From Lutjanus erythropterus (Eukaryota; Chordata; Actinopteri; Lutjaniformes; Lutjanidae): a DNA stretch of 64,000 nucleotides. Positions 1-13,117 of this stretch are shown one piece after another; positions within the stretch are counted from its first letter, which is position 1, and each line of letters starts with the position of its first letter. The notes beneath the pieces were generated by a model. The model was not told the DNA's origin. It did no database searches and was given only the letters and a program-made list of their open reading frames with translations. The stretch spans positions 42,554,351-42,618,350 of the forward strand of contig CM034595.1 in the NCBI GenBank assembly GCA_020091685.1, read 5' to 3'. The position numbers and the translations under genes are program-made.

Positions 1-1560
1 ATGCTGCTATGCTGACTAAGTAAGCTGAGTTTTCCTGCTAATGAAGCCATGCAGCAGTGCCTACATGTACCAGGATGCATTGCGGGTGAGCTCATCTAGC
101 TTGTTTCTTGGCTATCCAGAGAGGGAGATGAGAAATCCAAGCTGAAACAGCCTGTAGTTCTTCCTTAACATCAACGACATCACTGTGACATCACTGGATG
201 TAGGAAGAACAACAGATTTTGCAGCAGGAGAACTAGATATTTTGGTCAATAAAGCACACACTGAGGAATTTATTGCCTCAAATGACTACATTTACCATCA
301 GCGTGGACTGGAAGTCCACATGAAAGGTGGATTTCCCTTTAAAGCGTCACTGTTTTATCAGCGCACAAGTTTTCATTTTGGGCCATTTCATTGTATATGC
401 TGATGACATGCTAATGTTCTTGTTCATCCCTAAAAGAATGCACCAGCTTACAAATTATCAGTAATACGGACAGGAAATCCAATCGTATGGTCTGAAAATT
501 CAAATTTTCATTCTTTGGTAACATTTAACTGATCACGTGTCCCTCAATTTTCTCTTTCTATCTCTAGGATAGAAGTTTAAAATACAGAAAGAAAGGAAAA
601 CTCTGCTGTTTTTGGCATAAATCTGAAACGTAATTCATGAATTAGTAAGGAATTATAGAAAGGAAGACTTGTTTGAAGCTGCCAAACAGCTAAAAACCTG
701 TTTTAATTCACAAGTAATGAGTATCAAATGCAGGTCGCTGAGCTTTGCATATGATCTGCTTCACTTTTCACTACAAACATAACAAGATCTATGGAAATTA
801 ATTTCACAACATGCACATACTGTCCAAACCTTTCCTTTCTTTTACTGAACAACAACATAATGAAAATTAAAGATAATTTGGTGTGCTTCAGGTTTTGACA
901 GCATGCAAAGCAGAGTCACTGAAATAAGAGAGAGCTCATCACCGGAGGAGCTGCACAGCCACACTGCAGAAACAGGGGTGACAGCAAAGAGCAACGTGTG
1001 CTGCAGAATTACACTGTTAACTTTCATGTTGACGATTAAAACGCACGGCTAAATAAGACATGCCAACGCCAGTGTAAATATTAATTTCACTCGTGTTTAT
1101 TTTTCTGAGCCGTGGTCGATTAATAAGTAGAGTGATTCGCGCTCTGGGGTTTTAAAGTCAGCAGAGAGTAAATGGGTTGATTTTCTACGTGCCTAACTGG
1201 CTCTAAACAGGAAATAATTCTCCTCTCATCAGGAGCATTTGAGTGGTGCTCTACTATTTTTAAGCCGGTGTTGTGACCTCTGTCTGTTTCTCTGTTCCCG
1301 CCAGATAATTTCAATTACTCGCCTTGACTTTAGGTTGTGAGTGGATGTGACTTTTCTGCTGTAACTGCTCGTCTGCTGATGAGGTTTTGACTAAATCTCT
1401 CTAATGGTGGAGTGTGACTCCATCAGTCCATTCTAGTGTGTTTTTGTGCTTGTGCGTGTTTCCATGTGCTAAATGCGTGTGTGTGTGTTTCTACAGTGCA
1501 CTTTGATCTTATAATGACAAAAAGTTCCAGTTTTGCAAAATGTATCTGCTATTTCTTTTT
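1..1560. other. AT-rich non-coding stretch, nothing recognised
   Basis: No repeat family or exon was recognised here. The open frame at 185-403 (72 codons, plus strand) has no family signature, no convincing start context and no splice-like context that would support a gene. The block at 1440-1500 is TG-rich but too short and interrupted to call a microsatellite. Confidence 0.4.
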
Positions 1561-1566
1561 TTTTCT

Positions 1567-1587
1567 ATTTTTTTTTTTTTTTTTTTT
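1567..1587. repeat. poly(T) tract
   Basis: About 21 consecutive T, directly after a T-rich stretch. Read on the minus strand it could be the poly(A) tail of an old retroposed element, but no element body is recognisable next to it. Confidence 0.8.
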
Positions 1588-1624
1588 GTGAGTTGTTACA
1601 TTACAGAACTTCTCCTGAACTTAA

Positions 1625-1770
1625 ATAAAAACAGCAACAAACTGATACTCCATAATACTCCATTACAAGTAAAAGCCCTGCATTCAGAAACCATTCAAAA
1701 GTGAAGAAGTACTGTCATCAAAAAGCATCAAATATAAAAGTACTCATTCTGCAGAAAAAATGGCTGCTGA
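1625..1770. repeat. Fragment of a teleost interspersed repeat of the 'tacttttac / actcattctgcag' type
   Basis: The phrases 'aagtaaaagccctgcattc' and 'aaagtactcattctgcag' are characteristic of a very common teleost MITE-like family rich in ACTT/AAGT words. The call is from recognition, not from an alignment. The fragment ends at the (ATT)n array that follows. Diverged pieces of similar wording occur near 6300-6415, 15330-15800 and 23200-23270. Confidence 0.5.
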
Positions 1771-1772
1771 CA

Positions 1773-1828
<56 letters not shown>
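1773..1828. repeat. (ATT)n microsatellite
   Basis: About 18 uninterrupted ATT units. Such tails often mark the 3' end of a retroelement, but here the array directly follows a MITE-like fragment. Confidence 0.95.
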
Positions 1829-1829
<1 letters not shown>

Positions 1830-2485
1830 ATCTGACATTATTTCATTGTTACTGATGGATCAATATGCACAAAAGTGTAGGTTTTGTTCAGCATTCAAGG
1901 GGACACACACTATCAGGATCCTCCCACAGGAAATTTTGAGCAGCAGACACTTGATTTCTTGCATTCTGGTGGATTTTTTTATGCACCAATTTGTGTCTTT
2001 CCTTCATCGGTTTATAGTGGGAATGCATTTATTTATGTAAATGAAAACATAAAATCAGGCACCAGCTGACAATTGAAAATATACTGAAATATAACACAGT
2101 AAGGATCCCATGCAAACACTTCACCAAAATAAAAATCCTGTGCTTCTTTCATGTTTTTACTGGGGGAGACAAATGTGCGTATTCTAAATAATGAGGGGGA
2201 CATGTTCCTTACATCCCCCAGAAATCTGCGCCTGTGAATATGCAAGTAATAATTTAAGATAAATCATGACATGTTAATGAGGTAGAAGTACAAACAAAGT
2301 TTTTTACCTTTAAACAGTCATTTAAATGATGTCTCTTTGGTGGGACTGCTAAAAACTAATAGACATCTGGACAAGGGACCTGGACCCTGTTCTATTTTTT
2401 TTTCTTTGCTTTTGTAAAAAGTCCATTGATTCAATCTTTTAAAATACTTTATATTTTATCAGCTCATCGTATGCTCAGTCTTAAT
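1829..2485. other. Unique AT-rich DNA
   Basis: No recognisable gene or repeat. Short overlapping open frames at 1846-2069 and 2033-2245 have no family resemblance. Confidence 0.4.
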
Positions 2486-3281
2486 TTGAAAGGGTTACTT
2501 TTGAAATGTAGTAGGTTACAGATTACTAGTTACCCTGTTAAAAATGTACTGAGTGATGTAACTATGTTATTATTTCATGAAAGTAATTACATTTGATTAC
2601 AATGTGATCAATTCTACCTCCCAATAAAGGTCAATAAAGATGGAAAGTCTAAAAAAGCATAAATTTAAACCAGGCAGAGGAAACTTTGCAATCTGATTTG
2701 ATGTGACTGATTACAGTTACATTAACTTTTGAGCATTTTGAGACAAACAATAAACAAAAACTTCACACTGTAAAGTACAGTTAAAGCCCTTTTCTCATTT
2801 CATAAGGAAAATATTCTTGAATTTCCAACACAGAAAGGCGTTCTTCTTCGTTGACCACCTACATTGATGCGGTCAGCTAGTTGCAATCATGACAGACTCA
2901 GGTTACCTTGAGCACTGCTCATTGATTTGACTGGTGAACAAAAGGCAGTGAAAATTAATACAACAGAATCGACCAAAAACAACGCTCAGAAGTGGAGCGC
3001 ATGCTGCCTGATGAACAGAGCCTGTCTAGACACAGAAACTGCTCCTTCTAGGCCTCCAACCCTCGCGGTGCTGCGCTCAGATTTGTCCCCACGGCTTTGC
3101 TGACACACGGTGTCCGGAAATATGCCAGAAGAAGTTATTTCTGCACCATGGAAAGATGCAAAGATGTAACCCTTTTGTAATCACCAAAATTTTGATAGTA
3201 ACTGTAACTTAATTATATTTTTTTATATAACTGAAATTAATTTTCTAATTTAATTACGTGTCTACTTACTCCCCAACACTG
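2486..3281 (+). mobile_element. hAT-like non-autonomous DNA element, copy 1
   Basis: The left end reads GAAAGGGTTACTTTTGAAAT and runs on into 'ggttacagattactagttac'. The right end reads TTACTCCCCAACACTG, whose reverse complement begins CAGTGTTGGGGAGTAA and so resembles the left end of the second copy at 28600. The CAG-type terminus and the alternating 'gttac/gtaac' wording are typical of an abundant teleost hAT-like MITE family. The interior (about 2650-3150) is less familiar and may contain a further insertion. Boundaries are approximate, and I see no clear 8-bp target duplication. Confidence 0.5.
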
Positions 3282-4520
3282 ACAGTAGTCAGTACCTGCT
3301 GTATGGCATAGGTGTCAAATGGAGGGGAGGAGAAGAAGTAGTAATGATAAAATAAAATAATAATAAAATAGTTATACCAAGTCCCTCAAACTTTTACACA
3401 AGTGCAGTATTTCAGAAAATGCACTTTCCACCAATGGCCTTTTGTGAGTTGAAAATTTGTTTAGCACTCAGGCTCATGAAATATTTTTCAAAAAATTATA
3501 TTATTAACATCACATAAAAGGAGACATCAGAATCAGTATCTTGAAACAAGACAGAATCAAGTAGGAGAAAGAAGTACACTTGTTCCTGTAAAAACCCTGA
3601 AAAGAGTCCATTTGCACTAAAAAAAGAAACTGAAATAACATTATTTCACTGGCAGTTTTCACTTCAGGACAAACTAGTTTAAAATGACTTGAAATGATTT
3701 CAGTGTGCGGAGAGACTAAAGACAAATAGTTTTTCTTTTTATCTGACGTTTATTTGAATTGAATGACTTTAGTCACTCAATTATTCCTTTCTCTGTTACA
3801 GAGACGCTCTGAAAACACGATTAAGAAAAAAAAAAAAAAACATGATTATCGGTCTGATACGTCGGACCGACAATCGCGTTATTTTAGAGCCATTTGCTCC
3901 AGTGACCTGATCTGCTCAAACACACAATAGAGGGTTTATGTGAAGGAGGCCGTGACCTCTGAAACAACAACAAAGTCTATTGACACGCTCACAATAAACA
4001 TCCCAGGAGAGCTCAGCTGCACATATAGAACATAAAGTAACTGCTGATGGAACTTGTTGATAACTATAAACTGGTCTGAGGAGAGAAATGATGCATATTT
4101 AGCTCTAGAAATCCCCCTTTTTGCACTGGTTGCATGCTAAAGCTGCACAAAAGAAAAGTCTAAAGTTGAAGAAACAATCTTTCATCACAGTAATAAAACA
4201 CTTTCTGCAGCTGTGATGCAGGACAGATGCAGGATCTCTGCAGTGCATCAGTACACTGACGTTGTGGGAGCTGTGAAATTGTTTGTTGCTGCATTAAACC
4301 GCACCGGGTCAGAGTTGCTGTTACAATAATTGCTTAATTGTTCTATTTATAAATGGAATATGAACGACGTCACGTCACATTGGCAGCATCGGCAGCGGCC
4401 GTGCCCCCTTTGTTTCACATCTCTCAGAGCAGGAGGGATAACACACACAACTAGATAAAAAAAAAAAAAAGAAATAAGACGTTCAGTTTCACAAACACAC
4501 ACATGTACACATTACCGTTT
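3282..4520. other. Unique AT-rich DNA with a few homopolymers
   Basis: Holds a 15-base poly(A) near 3826-3840 and a 14-base one near 4457-4470. The open frame at 3510-3725 (minus) has no recognisable product. Confidence 0.4.
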
Positions 4521-4524
4521 CCAA

Positions 4525-4765
4525 GACGATACTGAAGCCTCCGTATCAGGGGTCTGTCTGTGTCTTTGGCCCCGCTGTTCTCGTTCACCGCACAATGAAA
4601 TTATACCATAGCGAGCATCGTCTCATGGAGGCAGATTCAAGGCCCATTTATTTGAGATTGCTTTTAGTGTAATTCAATAAAGGCTTTTTTACTCATTTAT
4701 TTCCATGGTGAAATTCATGCTGAGGAAAACCAGGGCTGTATTTCCCTCATTAGCAGTAATAATAA
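4525..4765. other. Candidate conserved non-coding block
   Basis: A repeat-free block with mixed composition, several TAAT/ATTA words and palindromic AT motifs, a texture often seen in developmental enhancers. There is no open frame of note. This is inference from composition only; conservation has not been tested. Confidence 0.22.
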
Positions 4766-5019
4766 CCATAATAACAATAATGGCATTAAAAAGCAATCAT
4801 TTGAAAGATCCTGCCGTCAATGTCAGTCTCAAATAGAAAATATAGACGGACACTGGACATTATTTTTTGGTATTTACGGGAGACAATTTAGCTTTATTAT
4901 CATAGGACACGTAGACAAATTACACGTATCAGACAAAGTACTCTGCGCCTATAAAAGCTGAATTGAAAACAAGATGCTTTTTTATGTTCAGATAGATGAT
5001 GAGGTTTGTTTTGTCAGGT

Positions 5020-5640
5020 TTTCAATTAGATTTTAAGTTTTTGTGCAGATAAGAGTAGAGAAATAAAGGGCCGGAGAACGACACATAAAAAGGCGAGGTG
5101 GTGTAAGTATGAAAGGGAGGTAAGCAGGAGAGGGGATTGAGGAGACGGCAGAGCGGTGGGATCCACAACTCCGCCGTCAGATCCATTTTCCACCACTGGA
5201 GGCCAACTGGCTATCAAGATGGCGCTGCCGCCGCTGAGGCTTACAGACGAAAAACTTGGTTCTCTCGCTGATCTGCGGAGCAAGCACAGCCTCCCCGAAT
5301 GCCCTGCAAAAATAAATATTTGAATATTCTCCGGCACTCCTAAACCAGCTTAAATTGGATCATTTTATTTTGCCGCTTGCCCTTGCCAAAATGCCAAAAG
5401 AGTGTGGGTCTTGGCGAGCCTTTCGCGCCCAGGCATGCCACCCTCCCCCCGGCCCTGCCCACCCTCTGCACTATCAGCTGACACAGAGTCTGCCCCCGGG
5501 CCGCCTCCTTTCTCCTCGGCCACACTCCTGCTGTGTGGAGCTGGCACACTGAGCCCACACAGGCACCGGTCTAAACCGGCCATGCGTCCAGAGCGCTCCG
5601 ACGTCATCAGCATCAGGTGACTCTGTCATCACGGCTATCA
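5020..5640. other. GC-rich unique block with overlapping short open frames
   Basis: This is one of the few GC-rich stretches in the window, and it contains CpG words such as 'ccgccgtcag' and 'gcgctccgacgtcatc'. Frames of 65-103 codons are open on both strands, which is expected for GC-rich DNA with few stop codons. No product is recognisable. A cAMP-response-like TGACGTCA half (GACGTCAT) occurs near 5600. It could be a regulatory block or an unrecognised exon, and I cannot tell which. Confidence 0.25.
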
Positions 5641-6300
5641 AAAAAAAAAAAAAAAGAAGAAGAAGAAGAAACAGCAGATGAGGAGGATGTGCTGCATCCT
5701 CATCTGGCCGATGCAGAGTTTCAGTGGCGGTTACTGTGGGGCGGACTGATGTGACGAAGATTTCTGAGATGTTTGAGGACGTGCAGAAAGTCCATTAAAA
5801 GACAGCTGCTTTATGAAGCAATTCCTGTCTGAAATGCTTTCCTGAAAAACTCTTTCTTATAGTAAAACAAAGGTGTATGTGCAGTAAGCATATTTCAACC
5901 TGTCCTCAATTCAAATTAACTTGTTTAAAAAATATATATAGAAATTGGTTTCTGTACCTTGAAACAAGAAAAATAAAGCTGATCACTTCACTACAAACAA
6001 GAAAAATAAAACTTGATTTAGCAAATAAGTTGATTTGTTTTTTGTCTTCTTCTTGTAAGACTTAAAGGATATTCTAAGTCTACATTCTATACTTTTCTTC
6101 TTGTCATAAATCAGGGACCAAAACCAACAAAGAATTGATTGTGTGAACAAATCCAAAGCCTGACATACAGTATCACACTCCTCTGAGCCATAGAGCTCCA
6201 AAACTCTTAAAAACACATGAATGAGCCACATTGTTGCGCTGGGCGACATGTGCCGTCATTACCATGAACACACGCACTGTAGCTGCGGAGGAAATAACAG
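5641..6300. other. Unique DNA with poly(A)/(GAA) run at its start
   Basis: Begins with A15 followed by a short (GAA)n at 5656-5670. Otherwise it is AT-rich and unrecognised. Confidence 0.4.
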
Positions 6301-6581
6301 AAACTATTCACTTTACTGTATTTAAGTCTCTTTCTTGGGGGGGTACTTAAACTTTTATGAGTATTTGTCTGAGTATAAGTATGTTATTTTACATGATCAA
6401 CTATGTCATCTACTTTTCTATCTTTCAAATCAGAATTTCCTCCTGAGTGGGGCCACAATTTGAATTAATAACCAAAACTTTCTTCTGCATTTTTGTAGCC
6501 AATAAGGTTATTTGATCATAAACAGGCAAAAGAAAAAATAAACCTCAAAATGAGAGAAAAACAAAACTTTTGACTCGGTCC

Positions 6582-6609
6582 CACACACACACACACACAC
6601 ACACACACC
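6582..6609. repeat. (CA)n microsatellite
   Basis: About 14 CA units. Confidence 0.95.
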
Positions 6610-7498
6610 ATCCTGCCACTGTGAATCCTCACTAGAGCGTGTTTTGTGTATTAATCCGCCACTGAAAATAGTCCCCAACAAATGTAATATTTCTTCCTGC
6701 TTTAGAAACATTTTCAAAAACCATTTTTAAAGATTCATGTCTTCCTTGGATATAAAAGGCTTGAGGCCACAGACAGAGAGGGCAGTCAGTCAGAGAAAAT
6801 ATTACATGGGATATACTGACTATAAGAAAAATAAAGAATAAATGCACGCTGGACTTCATGTAAGTCCATGTGTGCCATGGGATTTTATGACAACAATAAT
6901 TACTATTGTAATATACACCATTATGACCTGAAAAAAGTCATGAATTGAAATGACAAACTTTCAAATGAATTCTTGAATTATTTTAATAAATATTTCATGA
7001 CTAACATAATTGTTTGTCAAATTTTATTTGGCATTAGTAAATAAAAATAAACATGCACATAGTGATAAGAGTGTTAACATGTTATCGAGGCTTTCTGCAC
7101 AGTTATGAATGTAAGTGTGCCTTGAGATTTTAGCTCACCCTTTACTGCTTTGCTTTTTAAACCACTGCTTTAAAAGATCTACCATGGTGTTTAAACTTTA
7201 CCTCCTCCTACAAATTATGGCTGATAGCACTATTAGCAAACTATATAGTTTTAAATTTATTTATATGTTGTGTTTTGCACACTGTTCCAGATATTCAGTG
7301 GTTTCCATTCATTTCTGTGCAGTATGAAAATCTTGCGGTGAAATCCATCAAGTTTGCATTAATTTTTGCCAGAAATATGATAAATCTGCATGTAGTTTAA
7401 GCACATATTTTGAAGAAAAAAAAGTCCATGCAGTTTTCAACAGTCAACAGTCTGCTGATAGATTTCCATACTGCACAGAGATGAAACAGATCCAAATT
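6610..7498. other. Unique AT-rich DNA
   Basis: No recognised gene or repeat. The 70-75 codon frames at 6632-6859 (minus) and 7115-7327 (plus) are unremarkable. Confidence 0.4.
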
Positions 7499-7890
7499 TA
7501 GGGCTGGGTACAGAAGTTTAATACTTTTATAGACACCGACTAAATTCCGTCAATACTATCGAGTGTTGAAAAATGTCTTTCGATACCTTTGTGTAAATCT
7601 CCTAAGTTGTGGTTTGTTTTGTAAGTTGTAAAACTGTATGTCAAGGTGCTGAAACATAAAACTAAAAAGCTGAAACGGACGAAGTTTAACCACACTGTGG
7701 CGAACAGCTTTTATGTTTTTATGTTATGAAACTACTTTGAGTGTGTAAAAAATTAAAGTAAAGATTTGTGCTGCAATGTGTGGTGTAATTTCCATTTCAT
7801 TAAAATATATATATATTTTTTTAAATTGGTATTTAAAAAAAGTATCATTCAGGAACCGGTATCAATTTTTTTGCACAATTCCTAGCCCTA
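7499..7890 (+). mobile_element. hAT-like MITE (TAGGGCTRGG ends)
   Basis: This 392-bp element starts TAGGGCTGGGTAC and ends CCTAGCCCTA, whose reverse complement is TAGGGCTAGG, giving short terminal inverted repeats. The interior 'atagacaccgactaaattcc' and 'cgataccttt' are typical of a widespread teleost 'gggctgggta' repeat. The flanking 8-mers are tccaaatt (left) and cccaaatc (right), a 6/8 match consistent with a decayed 8-bp hAT-type target duplication. It is non-autonomous, with no coding capacity. Confidence 0.7.
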
Positions 7891-9830
7891 CCCAAATCTG
7901 TGAAATACATAATCAGTTGTCATTAAAAATATGAGTCATGCGCTGAGCAAAACACCCAGTATGATCCTTTTATGGATCGAAATGACAAACCACGATGAAG
8001 AGAGAGATTTTTTTGTGTCAGCAGCAGTTTGAATAAATCCATATCGATCCTGATTATTTGTTAAAGTGGAAACTTGTGCACATTATTCGCTGGCATTCGT
8101 GCAAACTATCTTGTCGTGTCGAGTTTAAGTGTGTGTCTGTCACCCAGCTGTCCTTCGGGCAGATCTTTAACAATAAGCCACCAGCTCACTATCTGCCCTG
8201 AGCACTGAAACTATTTGCTGCACTGCTGCAAGTGTAAATGAGGTATCGGAGCCTAAACAGTTTTACTGAAGCTCTCGTCTCAGTCGCTGCATTTCAGAGT
8301 GGATTACAGCTCGTGTCTCTGCACACGGCGAGAAGTGTGCAGACCGAGATGAGAAAAAGGCTCAAAGTGAAACAACTGGCTGCTGAATGTGCTATTTTAC
8401 TCGTTCTAAAATTAAATTTGTGATTTAATACACTGCTGTGTTTTTATGTTGTTGTTTTTTTTTCTATTCTGAAGTTTGCCCACAACTTCTGGGAAATGTT
8501 TGGCCAGCACCTGCATGATTAATATTTAATGTAGCTGATTTGGAAGTAAGTATTTACATGGCCTTTAATTACTCGGGTCAGTTCAAACTTACAGTTATTG
8601 CTGCTTTTTTTCCAGATATTCACTCTTTTTTGTGTACAACTCATCAAACTGCTTTCATCAGTTGTCTATAATTGCCTCATTAGAGTTCTCCTAATTATAG
8701 TGATCAAGGAATCTTCCATACATATCAGAAAAAGAAAAAAAACAACATTTTCCTCCACTTTGGTAATGTGGTTTATTAGATTCAGTTTGACAAAGTGATC
8801 ACAGTGCTCTGAGGCTCATACAGCAGATATGGTATGTTGCTGTAATGTATGGAACCACTGGCGCTCGTCTCTTTTAAAAGGCTGCGTGTTGAACAACTCT
8901 AACCTTGTGAGCCATCTGGCTTCATCAGGCTCAAATTTCATTTTTTCTTTCTTTTTTTTTCTGTAAAGCAATCCGTTCTGAAAAACTGAAAAAGAGCTTC
9001 CAAGATCCAGATGGCTGCTGAGGTTACAACACTTTTGATTTGCTTTGGATCAGTCGGTTTTAACAACCTCGAGGAAGTGGAGGTACGCTGACCGTGAATA
9101 ACGTCCAGACGCTTTAAAGAACAAGGGTCTGATGTCGGTGATCACGTCTCGATTTAAAAGAATAATCGCATTTTGAGAAAACAAGACCCAGTCGTATTGA
9201 CAGCTAAATGTAATTCATGCAAATAACTTAAATCTTATTTTTGTATATGTTTTAGTGTTTGTGATGCTTGCGCACAATGACAAAAATGTCAAGACCGGCA
9301 TTTTCAGTTCATTCTCACACCAGTGTGTTTTTTTTTGCATCAGCGCTTAATCAAGGATTCTGATGAAATGTTGAAAGTCCTCGGTTTTGTGTTGAATAAA
9401 GCTCATTTGTTTTCACATCTGATTTCTGGTGATTTGCAGGTTTAAACTCGTCTAGAATGATTAGATCTGACTGAAAAATGACATTTTTGCATAAATTAAA
9501 TGATAAAAGTGTTGCTGAATTGGAGCTCTACCTTTAACCAAGACATCTAAAACTTTCACTTTCACTAGTTACCTCTGCTATGAAGATTTTTGGTTCAGTT
9601 CTTTGTGTGGTGGAAGAGTGAAGCATCTTCTACACTGTGAGATCTGTCACTTGTAGCACCAACATCTATGACAAAATTAAATAAATGTGTCAAACGTGCA
9701 TGAACTTAATTTAACTTGTAATGAAAGTGAATGCTGTGCTGCAACTTAACATATAACAGAGCGTAACAGACACCTCAAACATCAGAGGAAACAAAAGCAG
9801 CAGCTATATAAGAAATACGATTTTCTAAAA
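7891..9830. other. Unique AT-rich DNA
   Basis: No supported gene. A short frame at 8238-8423 is open but unrecognised. The phrase near 9355-9415, where a 'gatgaaatgttgaaag' word is followed by 'aataaagctcatttg', faintly resembles retroelement 3' ends but is too short to call. Confidence 0.35.
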
Positions 9831-12800
9831 TACTATTTTTGTTCCACGTGTTTGTGCTTTCAGGTTTGCATATCATATAAGACTGGACTATTGGCCATTG
9901 CGGACGTCTAGTTTTAGCATTCTAGTACAACATCATGTTAGCCTTACATGAAAAACACATGATTACTGTGTTAAACCAACTATTTACTCTTGACAGTAGA
10001 GAACAAAAACAGGTTTCATCTTTCTGTCTTTATGTCCAGAAACAGACTTCAGCACTTTCACGTGACGTGTTAACAAAGATTTGCTGTAAAATTTAAATAA
10101 CAAAGACGTTACAGATGATTTTTGTGCTGACGGTTTCAATCGACATCACGTTGTCCAAAAATTAAAGTAGCTATTAACATGCTTCATTGGTTTACATTCT
10201 AGATTAGCATTGCTAACATCCTTGCTAATGTCAGGTGAACTGTGGAGGAGTGCCGCAGGAATGAGCCTCCTTTGAACGGGTTCTTGGTCAGATTCCTGAA
10301 ATAAAGTCAGTGGTCATGAAATACCTCAGCAAATATCTCACTCATGAATTCTGAAGGTTCTCTGTGTCTTAAAGAAGGTGGTTCTTCTGAGACGACAGAA
10401 GTTTTCAGAGATGTTAAATGTCATCATGACCAGTGACTTGATTTTATTTATTTTATTCTGGCCATACATTTACAGTTCATCTAAATCGTGTTCATGGATG
10501 TTGGTGTTCATTTGTGAAGATTATCTGGCAGAACATGTAAGTATCATACATGGAAAACTTCCATTGTGTTTTTCTGTGGGAACCAGAGCGAGGCTAACTT
10601 GCAGGGTGGCCAACAAACATATCATCATCCCTGCAGCTCTCTCTTGATTGATTAAAAAAAATGATAGTGGGTGAGTTTGTTTTGCCAAACTTTTATTTTG
10701 TTGTTTTTATCCATACCAATGTTTTTAAGGTTTTCACATTTGGTATTATCAGCATGGCAGCTACGGTTTGGTTGATGTTTGGGAAAGCTCACGGTTATAG
10801 TTAAAAAAAAAAATGCAAATATTGTTTTCAGGACTGTGACACGACACAAACTCTACTCTCCTGCAAGATGTGCTACATGCCTATGCACCCCTCTGCTCAG
10901 AAAGGACATTATTTCCTGCATTGGCTCTAAACGTTGGCGTTGGGCATAAATCGTGAGGGGCAGAATCTTCAAATATGGACAGAATTCCAGGATAATGGTC
11001 TGTGTAATTACGCAGTATATCAAATGTTGGTGGTACAAATAAAACACTGATGAGAACTTTAAGTGAGAGTGTGACATGACAAGATGTAGGACCATCTGTA
11101 AGACTTTATGCGTTTGAGACCTTTTCCTTTCATGACATGTCCACATTCATCTGCTGTGCTTCCTGTCACAGTGTCATGTCGTATGTGTGAAGATATCAGC
11201 CTGAATGTTGCAGATTAAACCTCCAAAAAAAAAAAAAACCCTACAAAATCTACAATCTGTTTTACAAAATCCATGTATGCTTACAATTTGCGATAATATC
11301 ATGCATTGTAAAGAGCGATAGATGTGTGTTATGAAAAGCAATATTTTACAGTGTGTGATATGAATACTGGGTAATTTTGCTGTCATAAAACAGGGGGGAG
11401 TGGGAGGTAATGAATATTACACCGTCTGGTCTGTCCAGCCCCCCCTCCTCTTTTATGTCTCTAACTCTCTCCCTCTCTCATGCAGCTGTAGCGTCCTCGG
11501 GGCTACTGGCTAACCAGATCAGGTGCTAAATTCACTAATTGAATAATTTCACTGGGCTCCACAATGGGCCCTTTGAAAAGCGCCTGCTCTTTGTGTCTGT
11601 CCTCGAGTGACTGAAAGTGGTACAGCCTTTTAAATGAAAGAGTAACGCAGGGCTGCTGCAGTGGAGTAAATGCACTGCGATGATGTGCCGGCTTTGTGTT
11701 GCAGTGTTGTTTAACAGGACCAGCAGCAAAGTATCTTGGCCCTCAAGTGTATTGGATATCAATGAGAATGGTTTCTCAGCACAGTCTGTTGAAGCAGAGT
11801 TGTTCAGATTGGATGTTTGCCTGTTGAAATCCTCGGATTGACTTAAAAAAAAGTCACTACCAACCTTAAGTCTTTAAAAATCAACTAAACAGTAGATACA
11901 GTGCTGAATAATAGTTTAACCCCTGATTGGTCGAGATAGTGGCGCCGGCTTTTGTGAAACACACAAAGCTCTTTCACTCTCTTCCACCACATTAAATTAA
12001 AATTAAAATTGAAATCCACTGGCCACTGTAGTTATTAGCAAACATTACTCAAACAGGACGAAATAGTGCATTTGAAAGGGACTATTTTCATCTGCGGATA
12101 AATACACATTTGGTGCTCTATTGAGTAGCTATGGCAACAGGAAAGTATTTGTCGGATTGACGCAAAAATAAACGAGTGCCTGTGTTCATAATAAAGGAAC
12201 ATCAGCCACTGATGTCTTTTCAACTGTGTTTGAACAACAGTGGAGCTCTGTGGCACAGAGGAATAACATATATTAGGTTTGAATATATGGACACACTTCT
12301 TCGTAGTATTCATATATCATTAGTTGGTGTTTTCATAGGTTTAGCTAATTAAAAAAAAGAATATCTCCACAGTTACTCTGCCTCTTAACATGCAGCGAGT
12401 AAGTAAACTTGAGCAGATGGAGGGCAAAAAATTGTCCAGATAAACAACAAGTTTCTCCCTCTGCTTAAAGCTGTGGAAAGCAACATTTTTGGTATGATTG
12501 GTATCATTTTCAGGCTTTAAGAAATCTGTTCTGTGAAGGGTGACTTTGACCAATCACAGGTCATCTCAGAGACCAGGCGTTCCTCTCAGCTGTTCTACTA
12601 GTGCAGTTGTGCGTGCATTGCCCTTCAGTGGAAACTCCTGCAGGAAAAGTTGCTATTCCAGCACTGGCAACTACTGCTTAAACTACAAAACAGCTGAAAA
12701 ACGGAAGACGGAATTATCAGAAACAGACTCTTCAACAGGAGTCGAGCAACAGGAGTTCATCGGCTCACCTGGTTTCTTTTGATTTACCTTCAGTTGTGTT

Positions 12801-13080
12801 CATTTGTATCTATCGCAGGGATTTTGCAGAGAGTTGTGTGTAGAGCCAACAGAGAGAAGCTGAGAGCTGGGGAACTTTAGGGGAGAGAGCTGGGGACAGA
12901 CAGAAGCCTCTGGATAAAGAAACACTGAGGTCACACTGATTTTGCTCTTACACCAGCAAGAGGAGAGCTCAGATTTTATGTTTCATACTTTTGGAATTAA
13001 AAAATTGATTTATTTTCACTCCTGCTTCTCAACCTACCTGCAGCAGTGACCCACAGAAAAAGGGGAAAGATGAGAGACGC
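9831..13080. other. Unique AT-rich DNA
   Basis: No recognised features apart from a short (AAATT)n-like run at about 11993-12013 and a 14-base poly(A) near 11226. Short open frames on both strands (10378-10647, 10853-11146, 12035-12313, 12540-12782) show no family motif. Confidence 0.35.
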
Positions 13081-13117
13081 GAGGGACAAAATAGAAAGAA
13101 CCAGGTTCTCTGGCTTT

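Noticed and set aside
185..403. 72-codon open frame on the plus strand
   Set aside because: No recognisable domain, no start or splice context, and it is within the length expected by chance in 64 kb.
5340..5620. CpG-island promoter
   Set aside because: GC-rich but short. No adjacent exon, no clear promoter architecture, and the frames on both strands lack homology.
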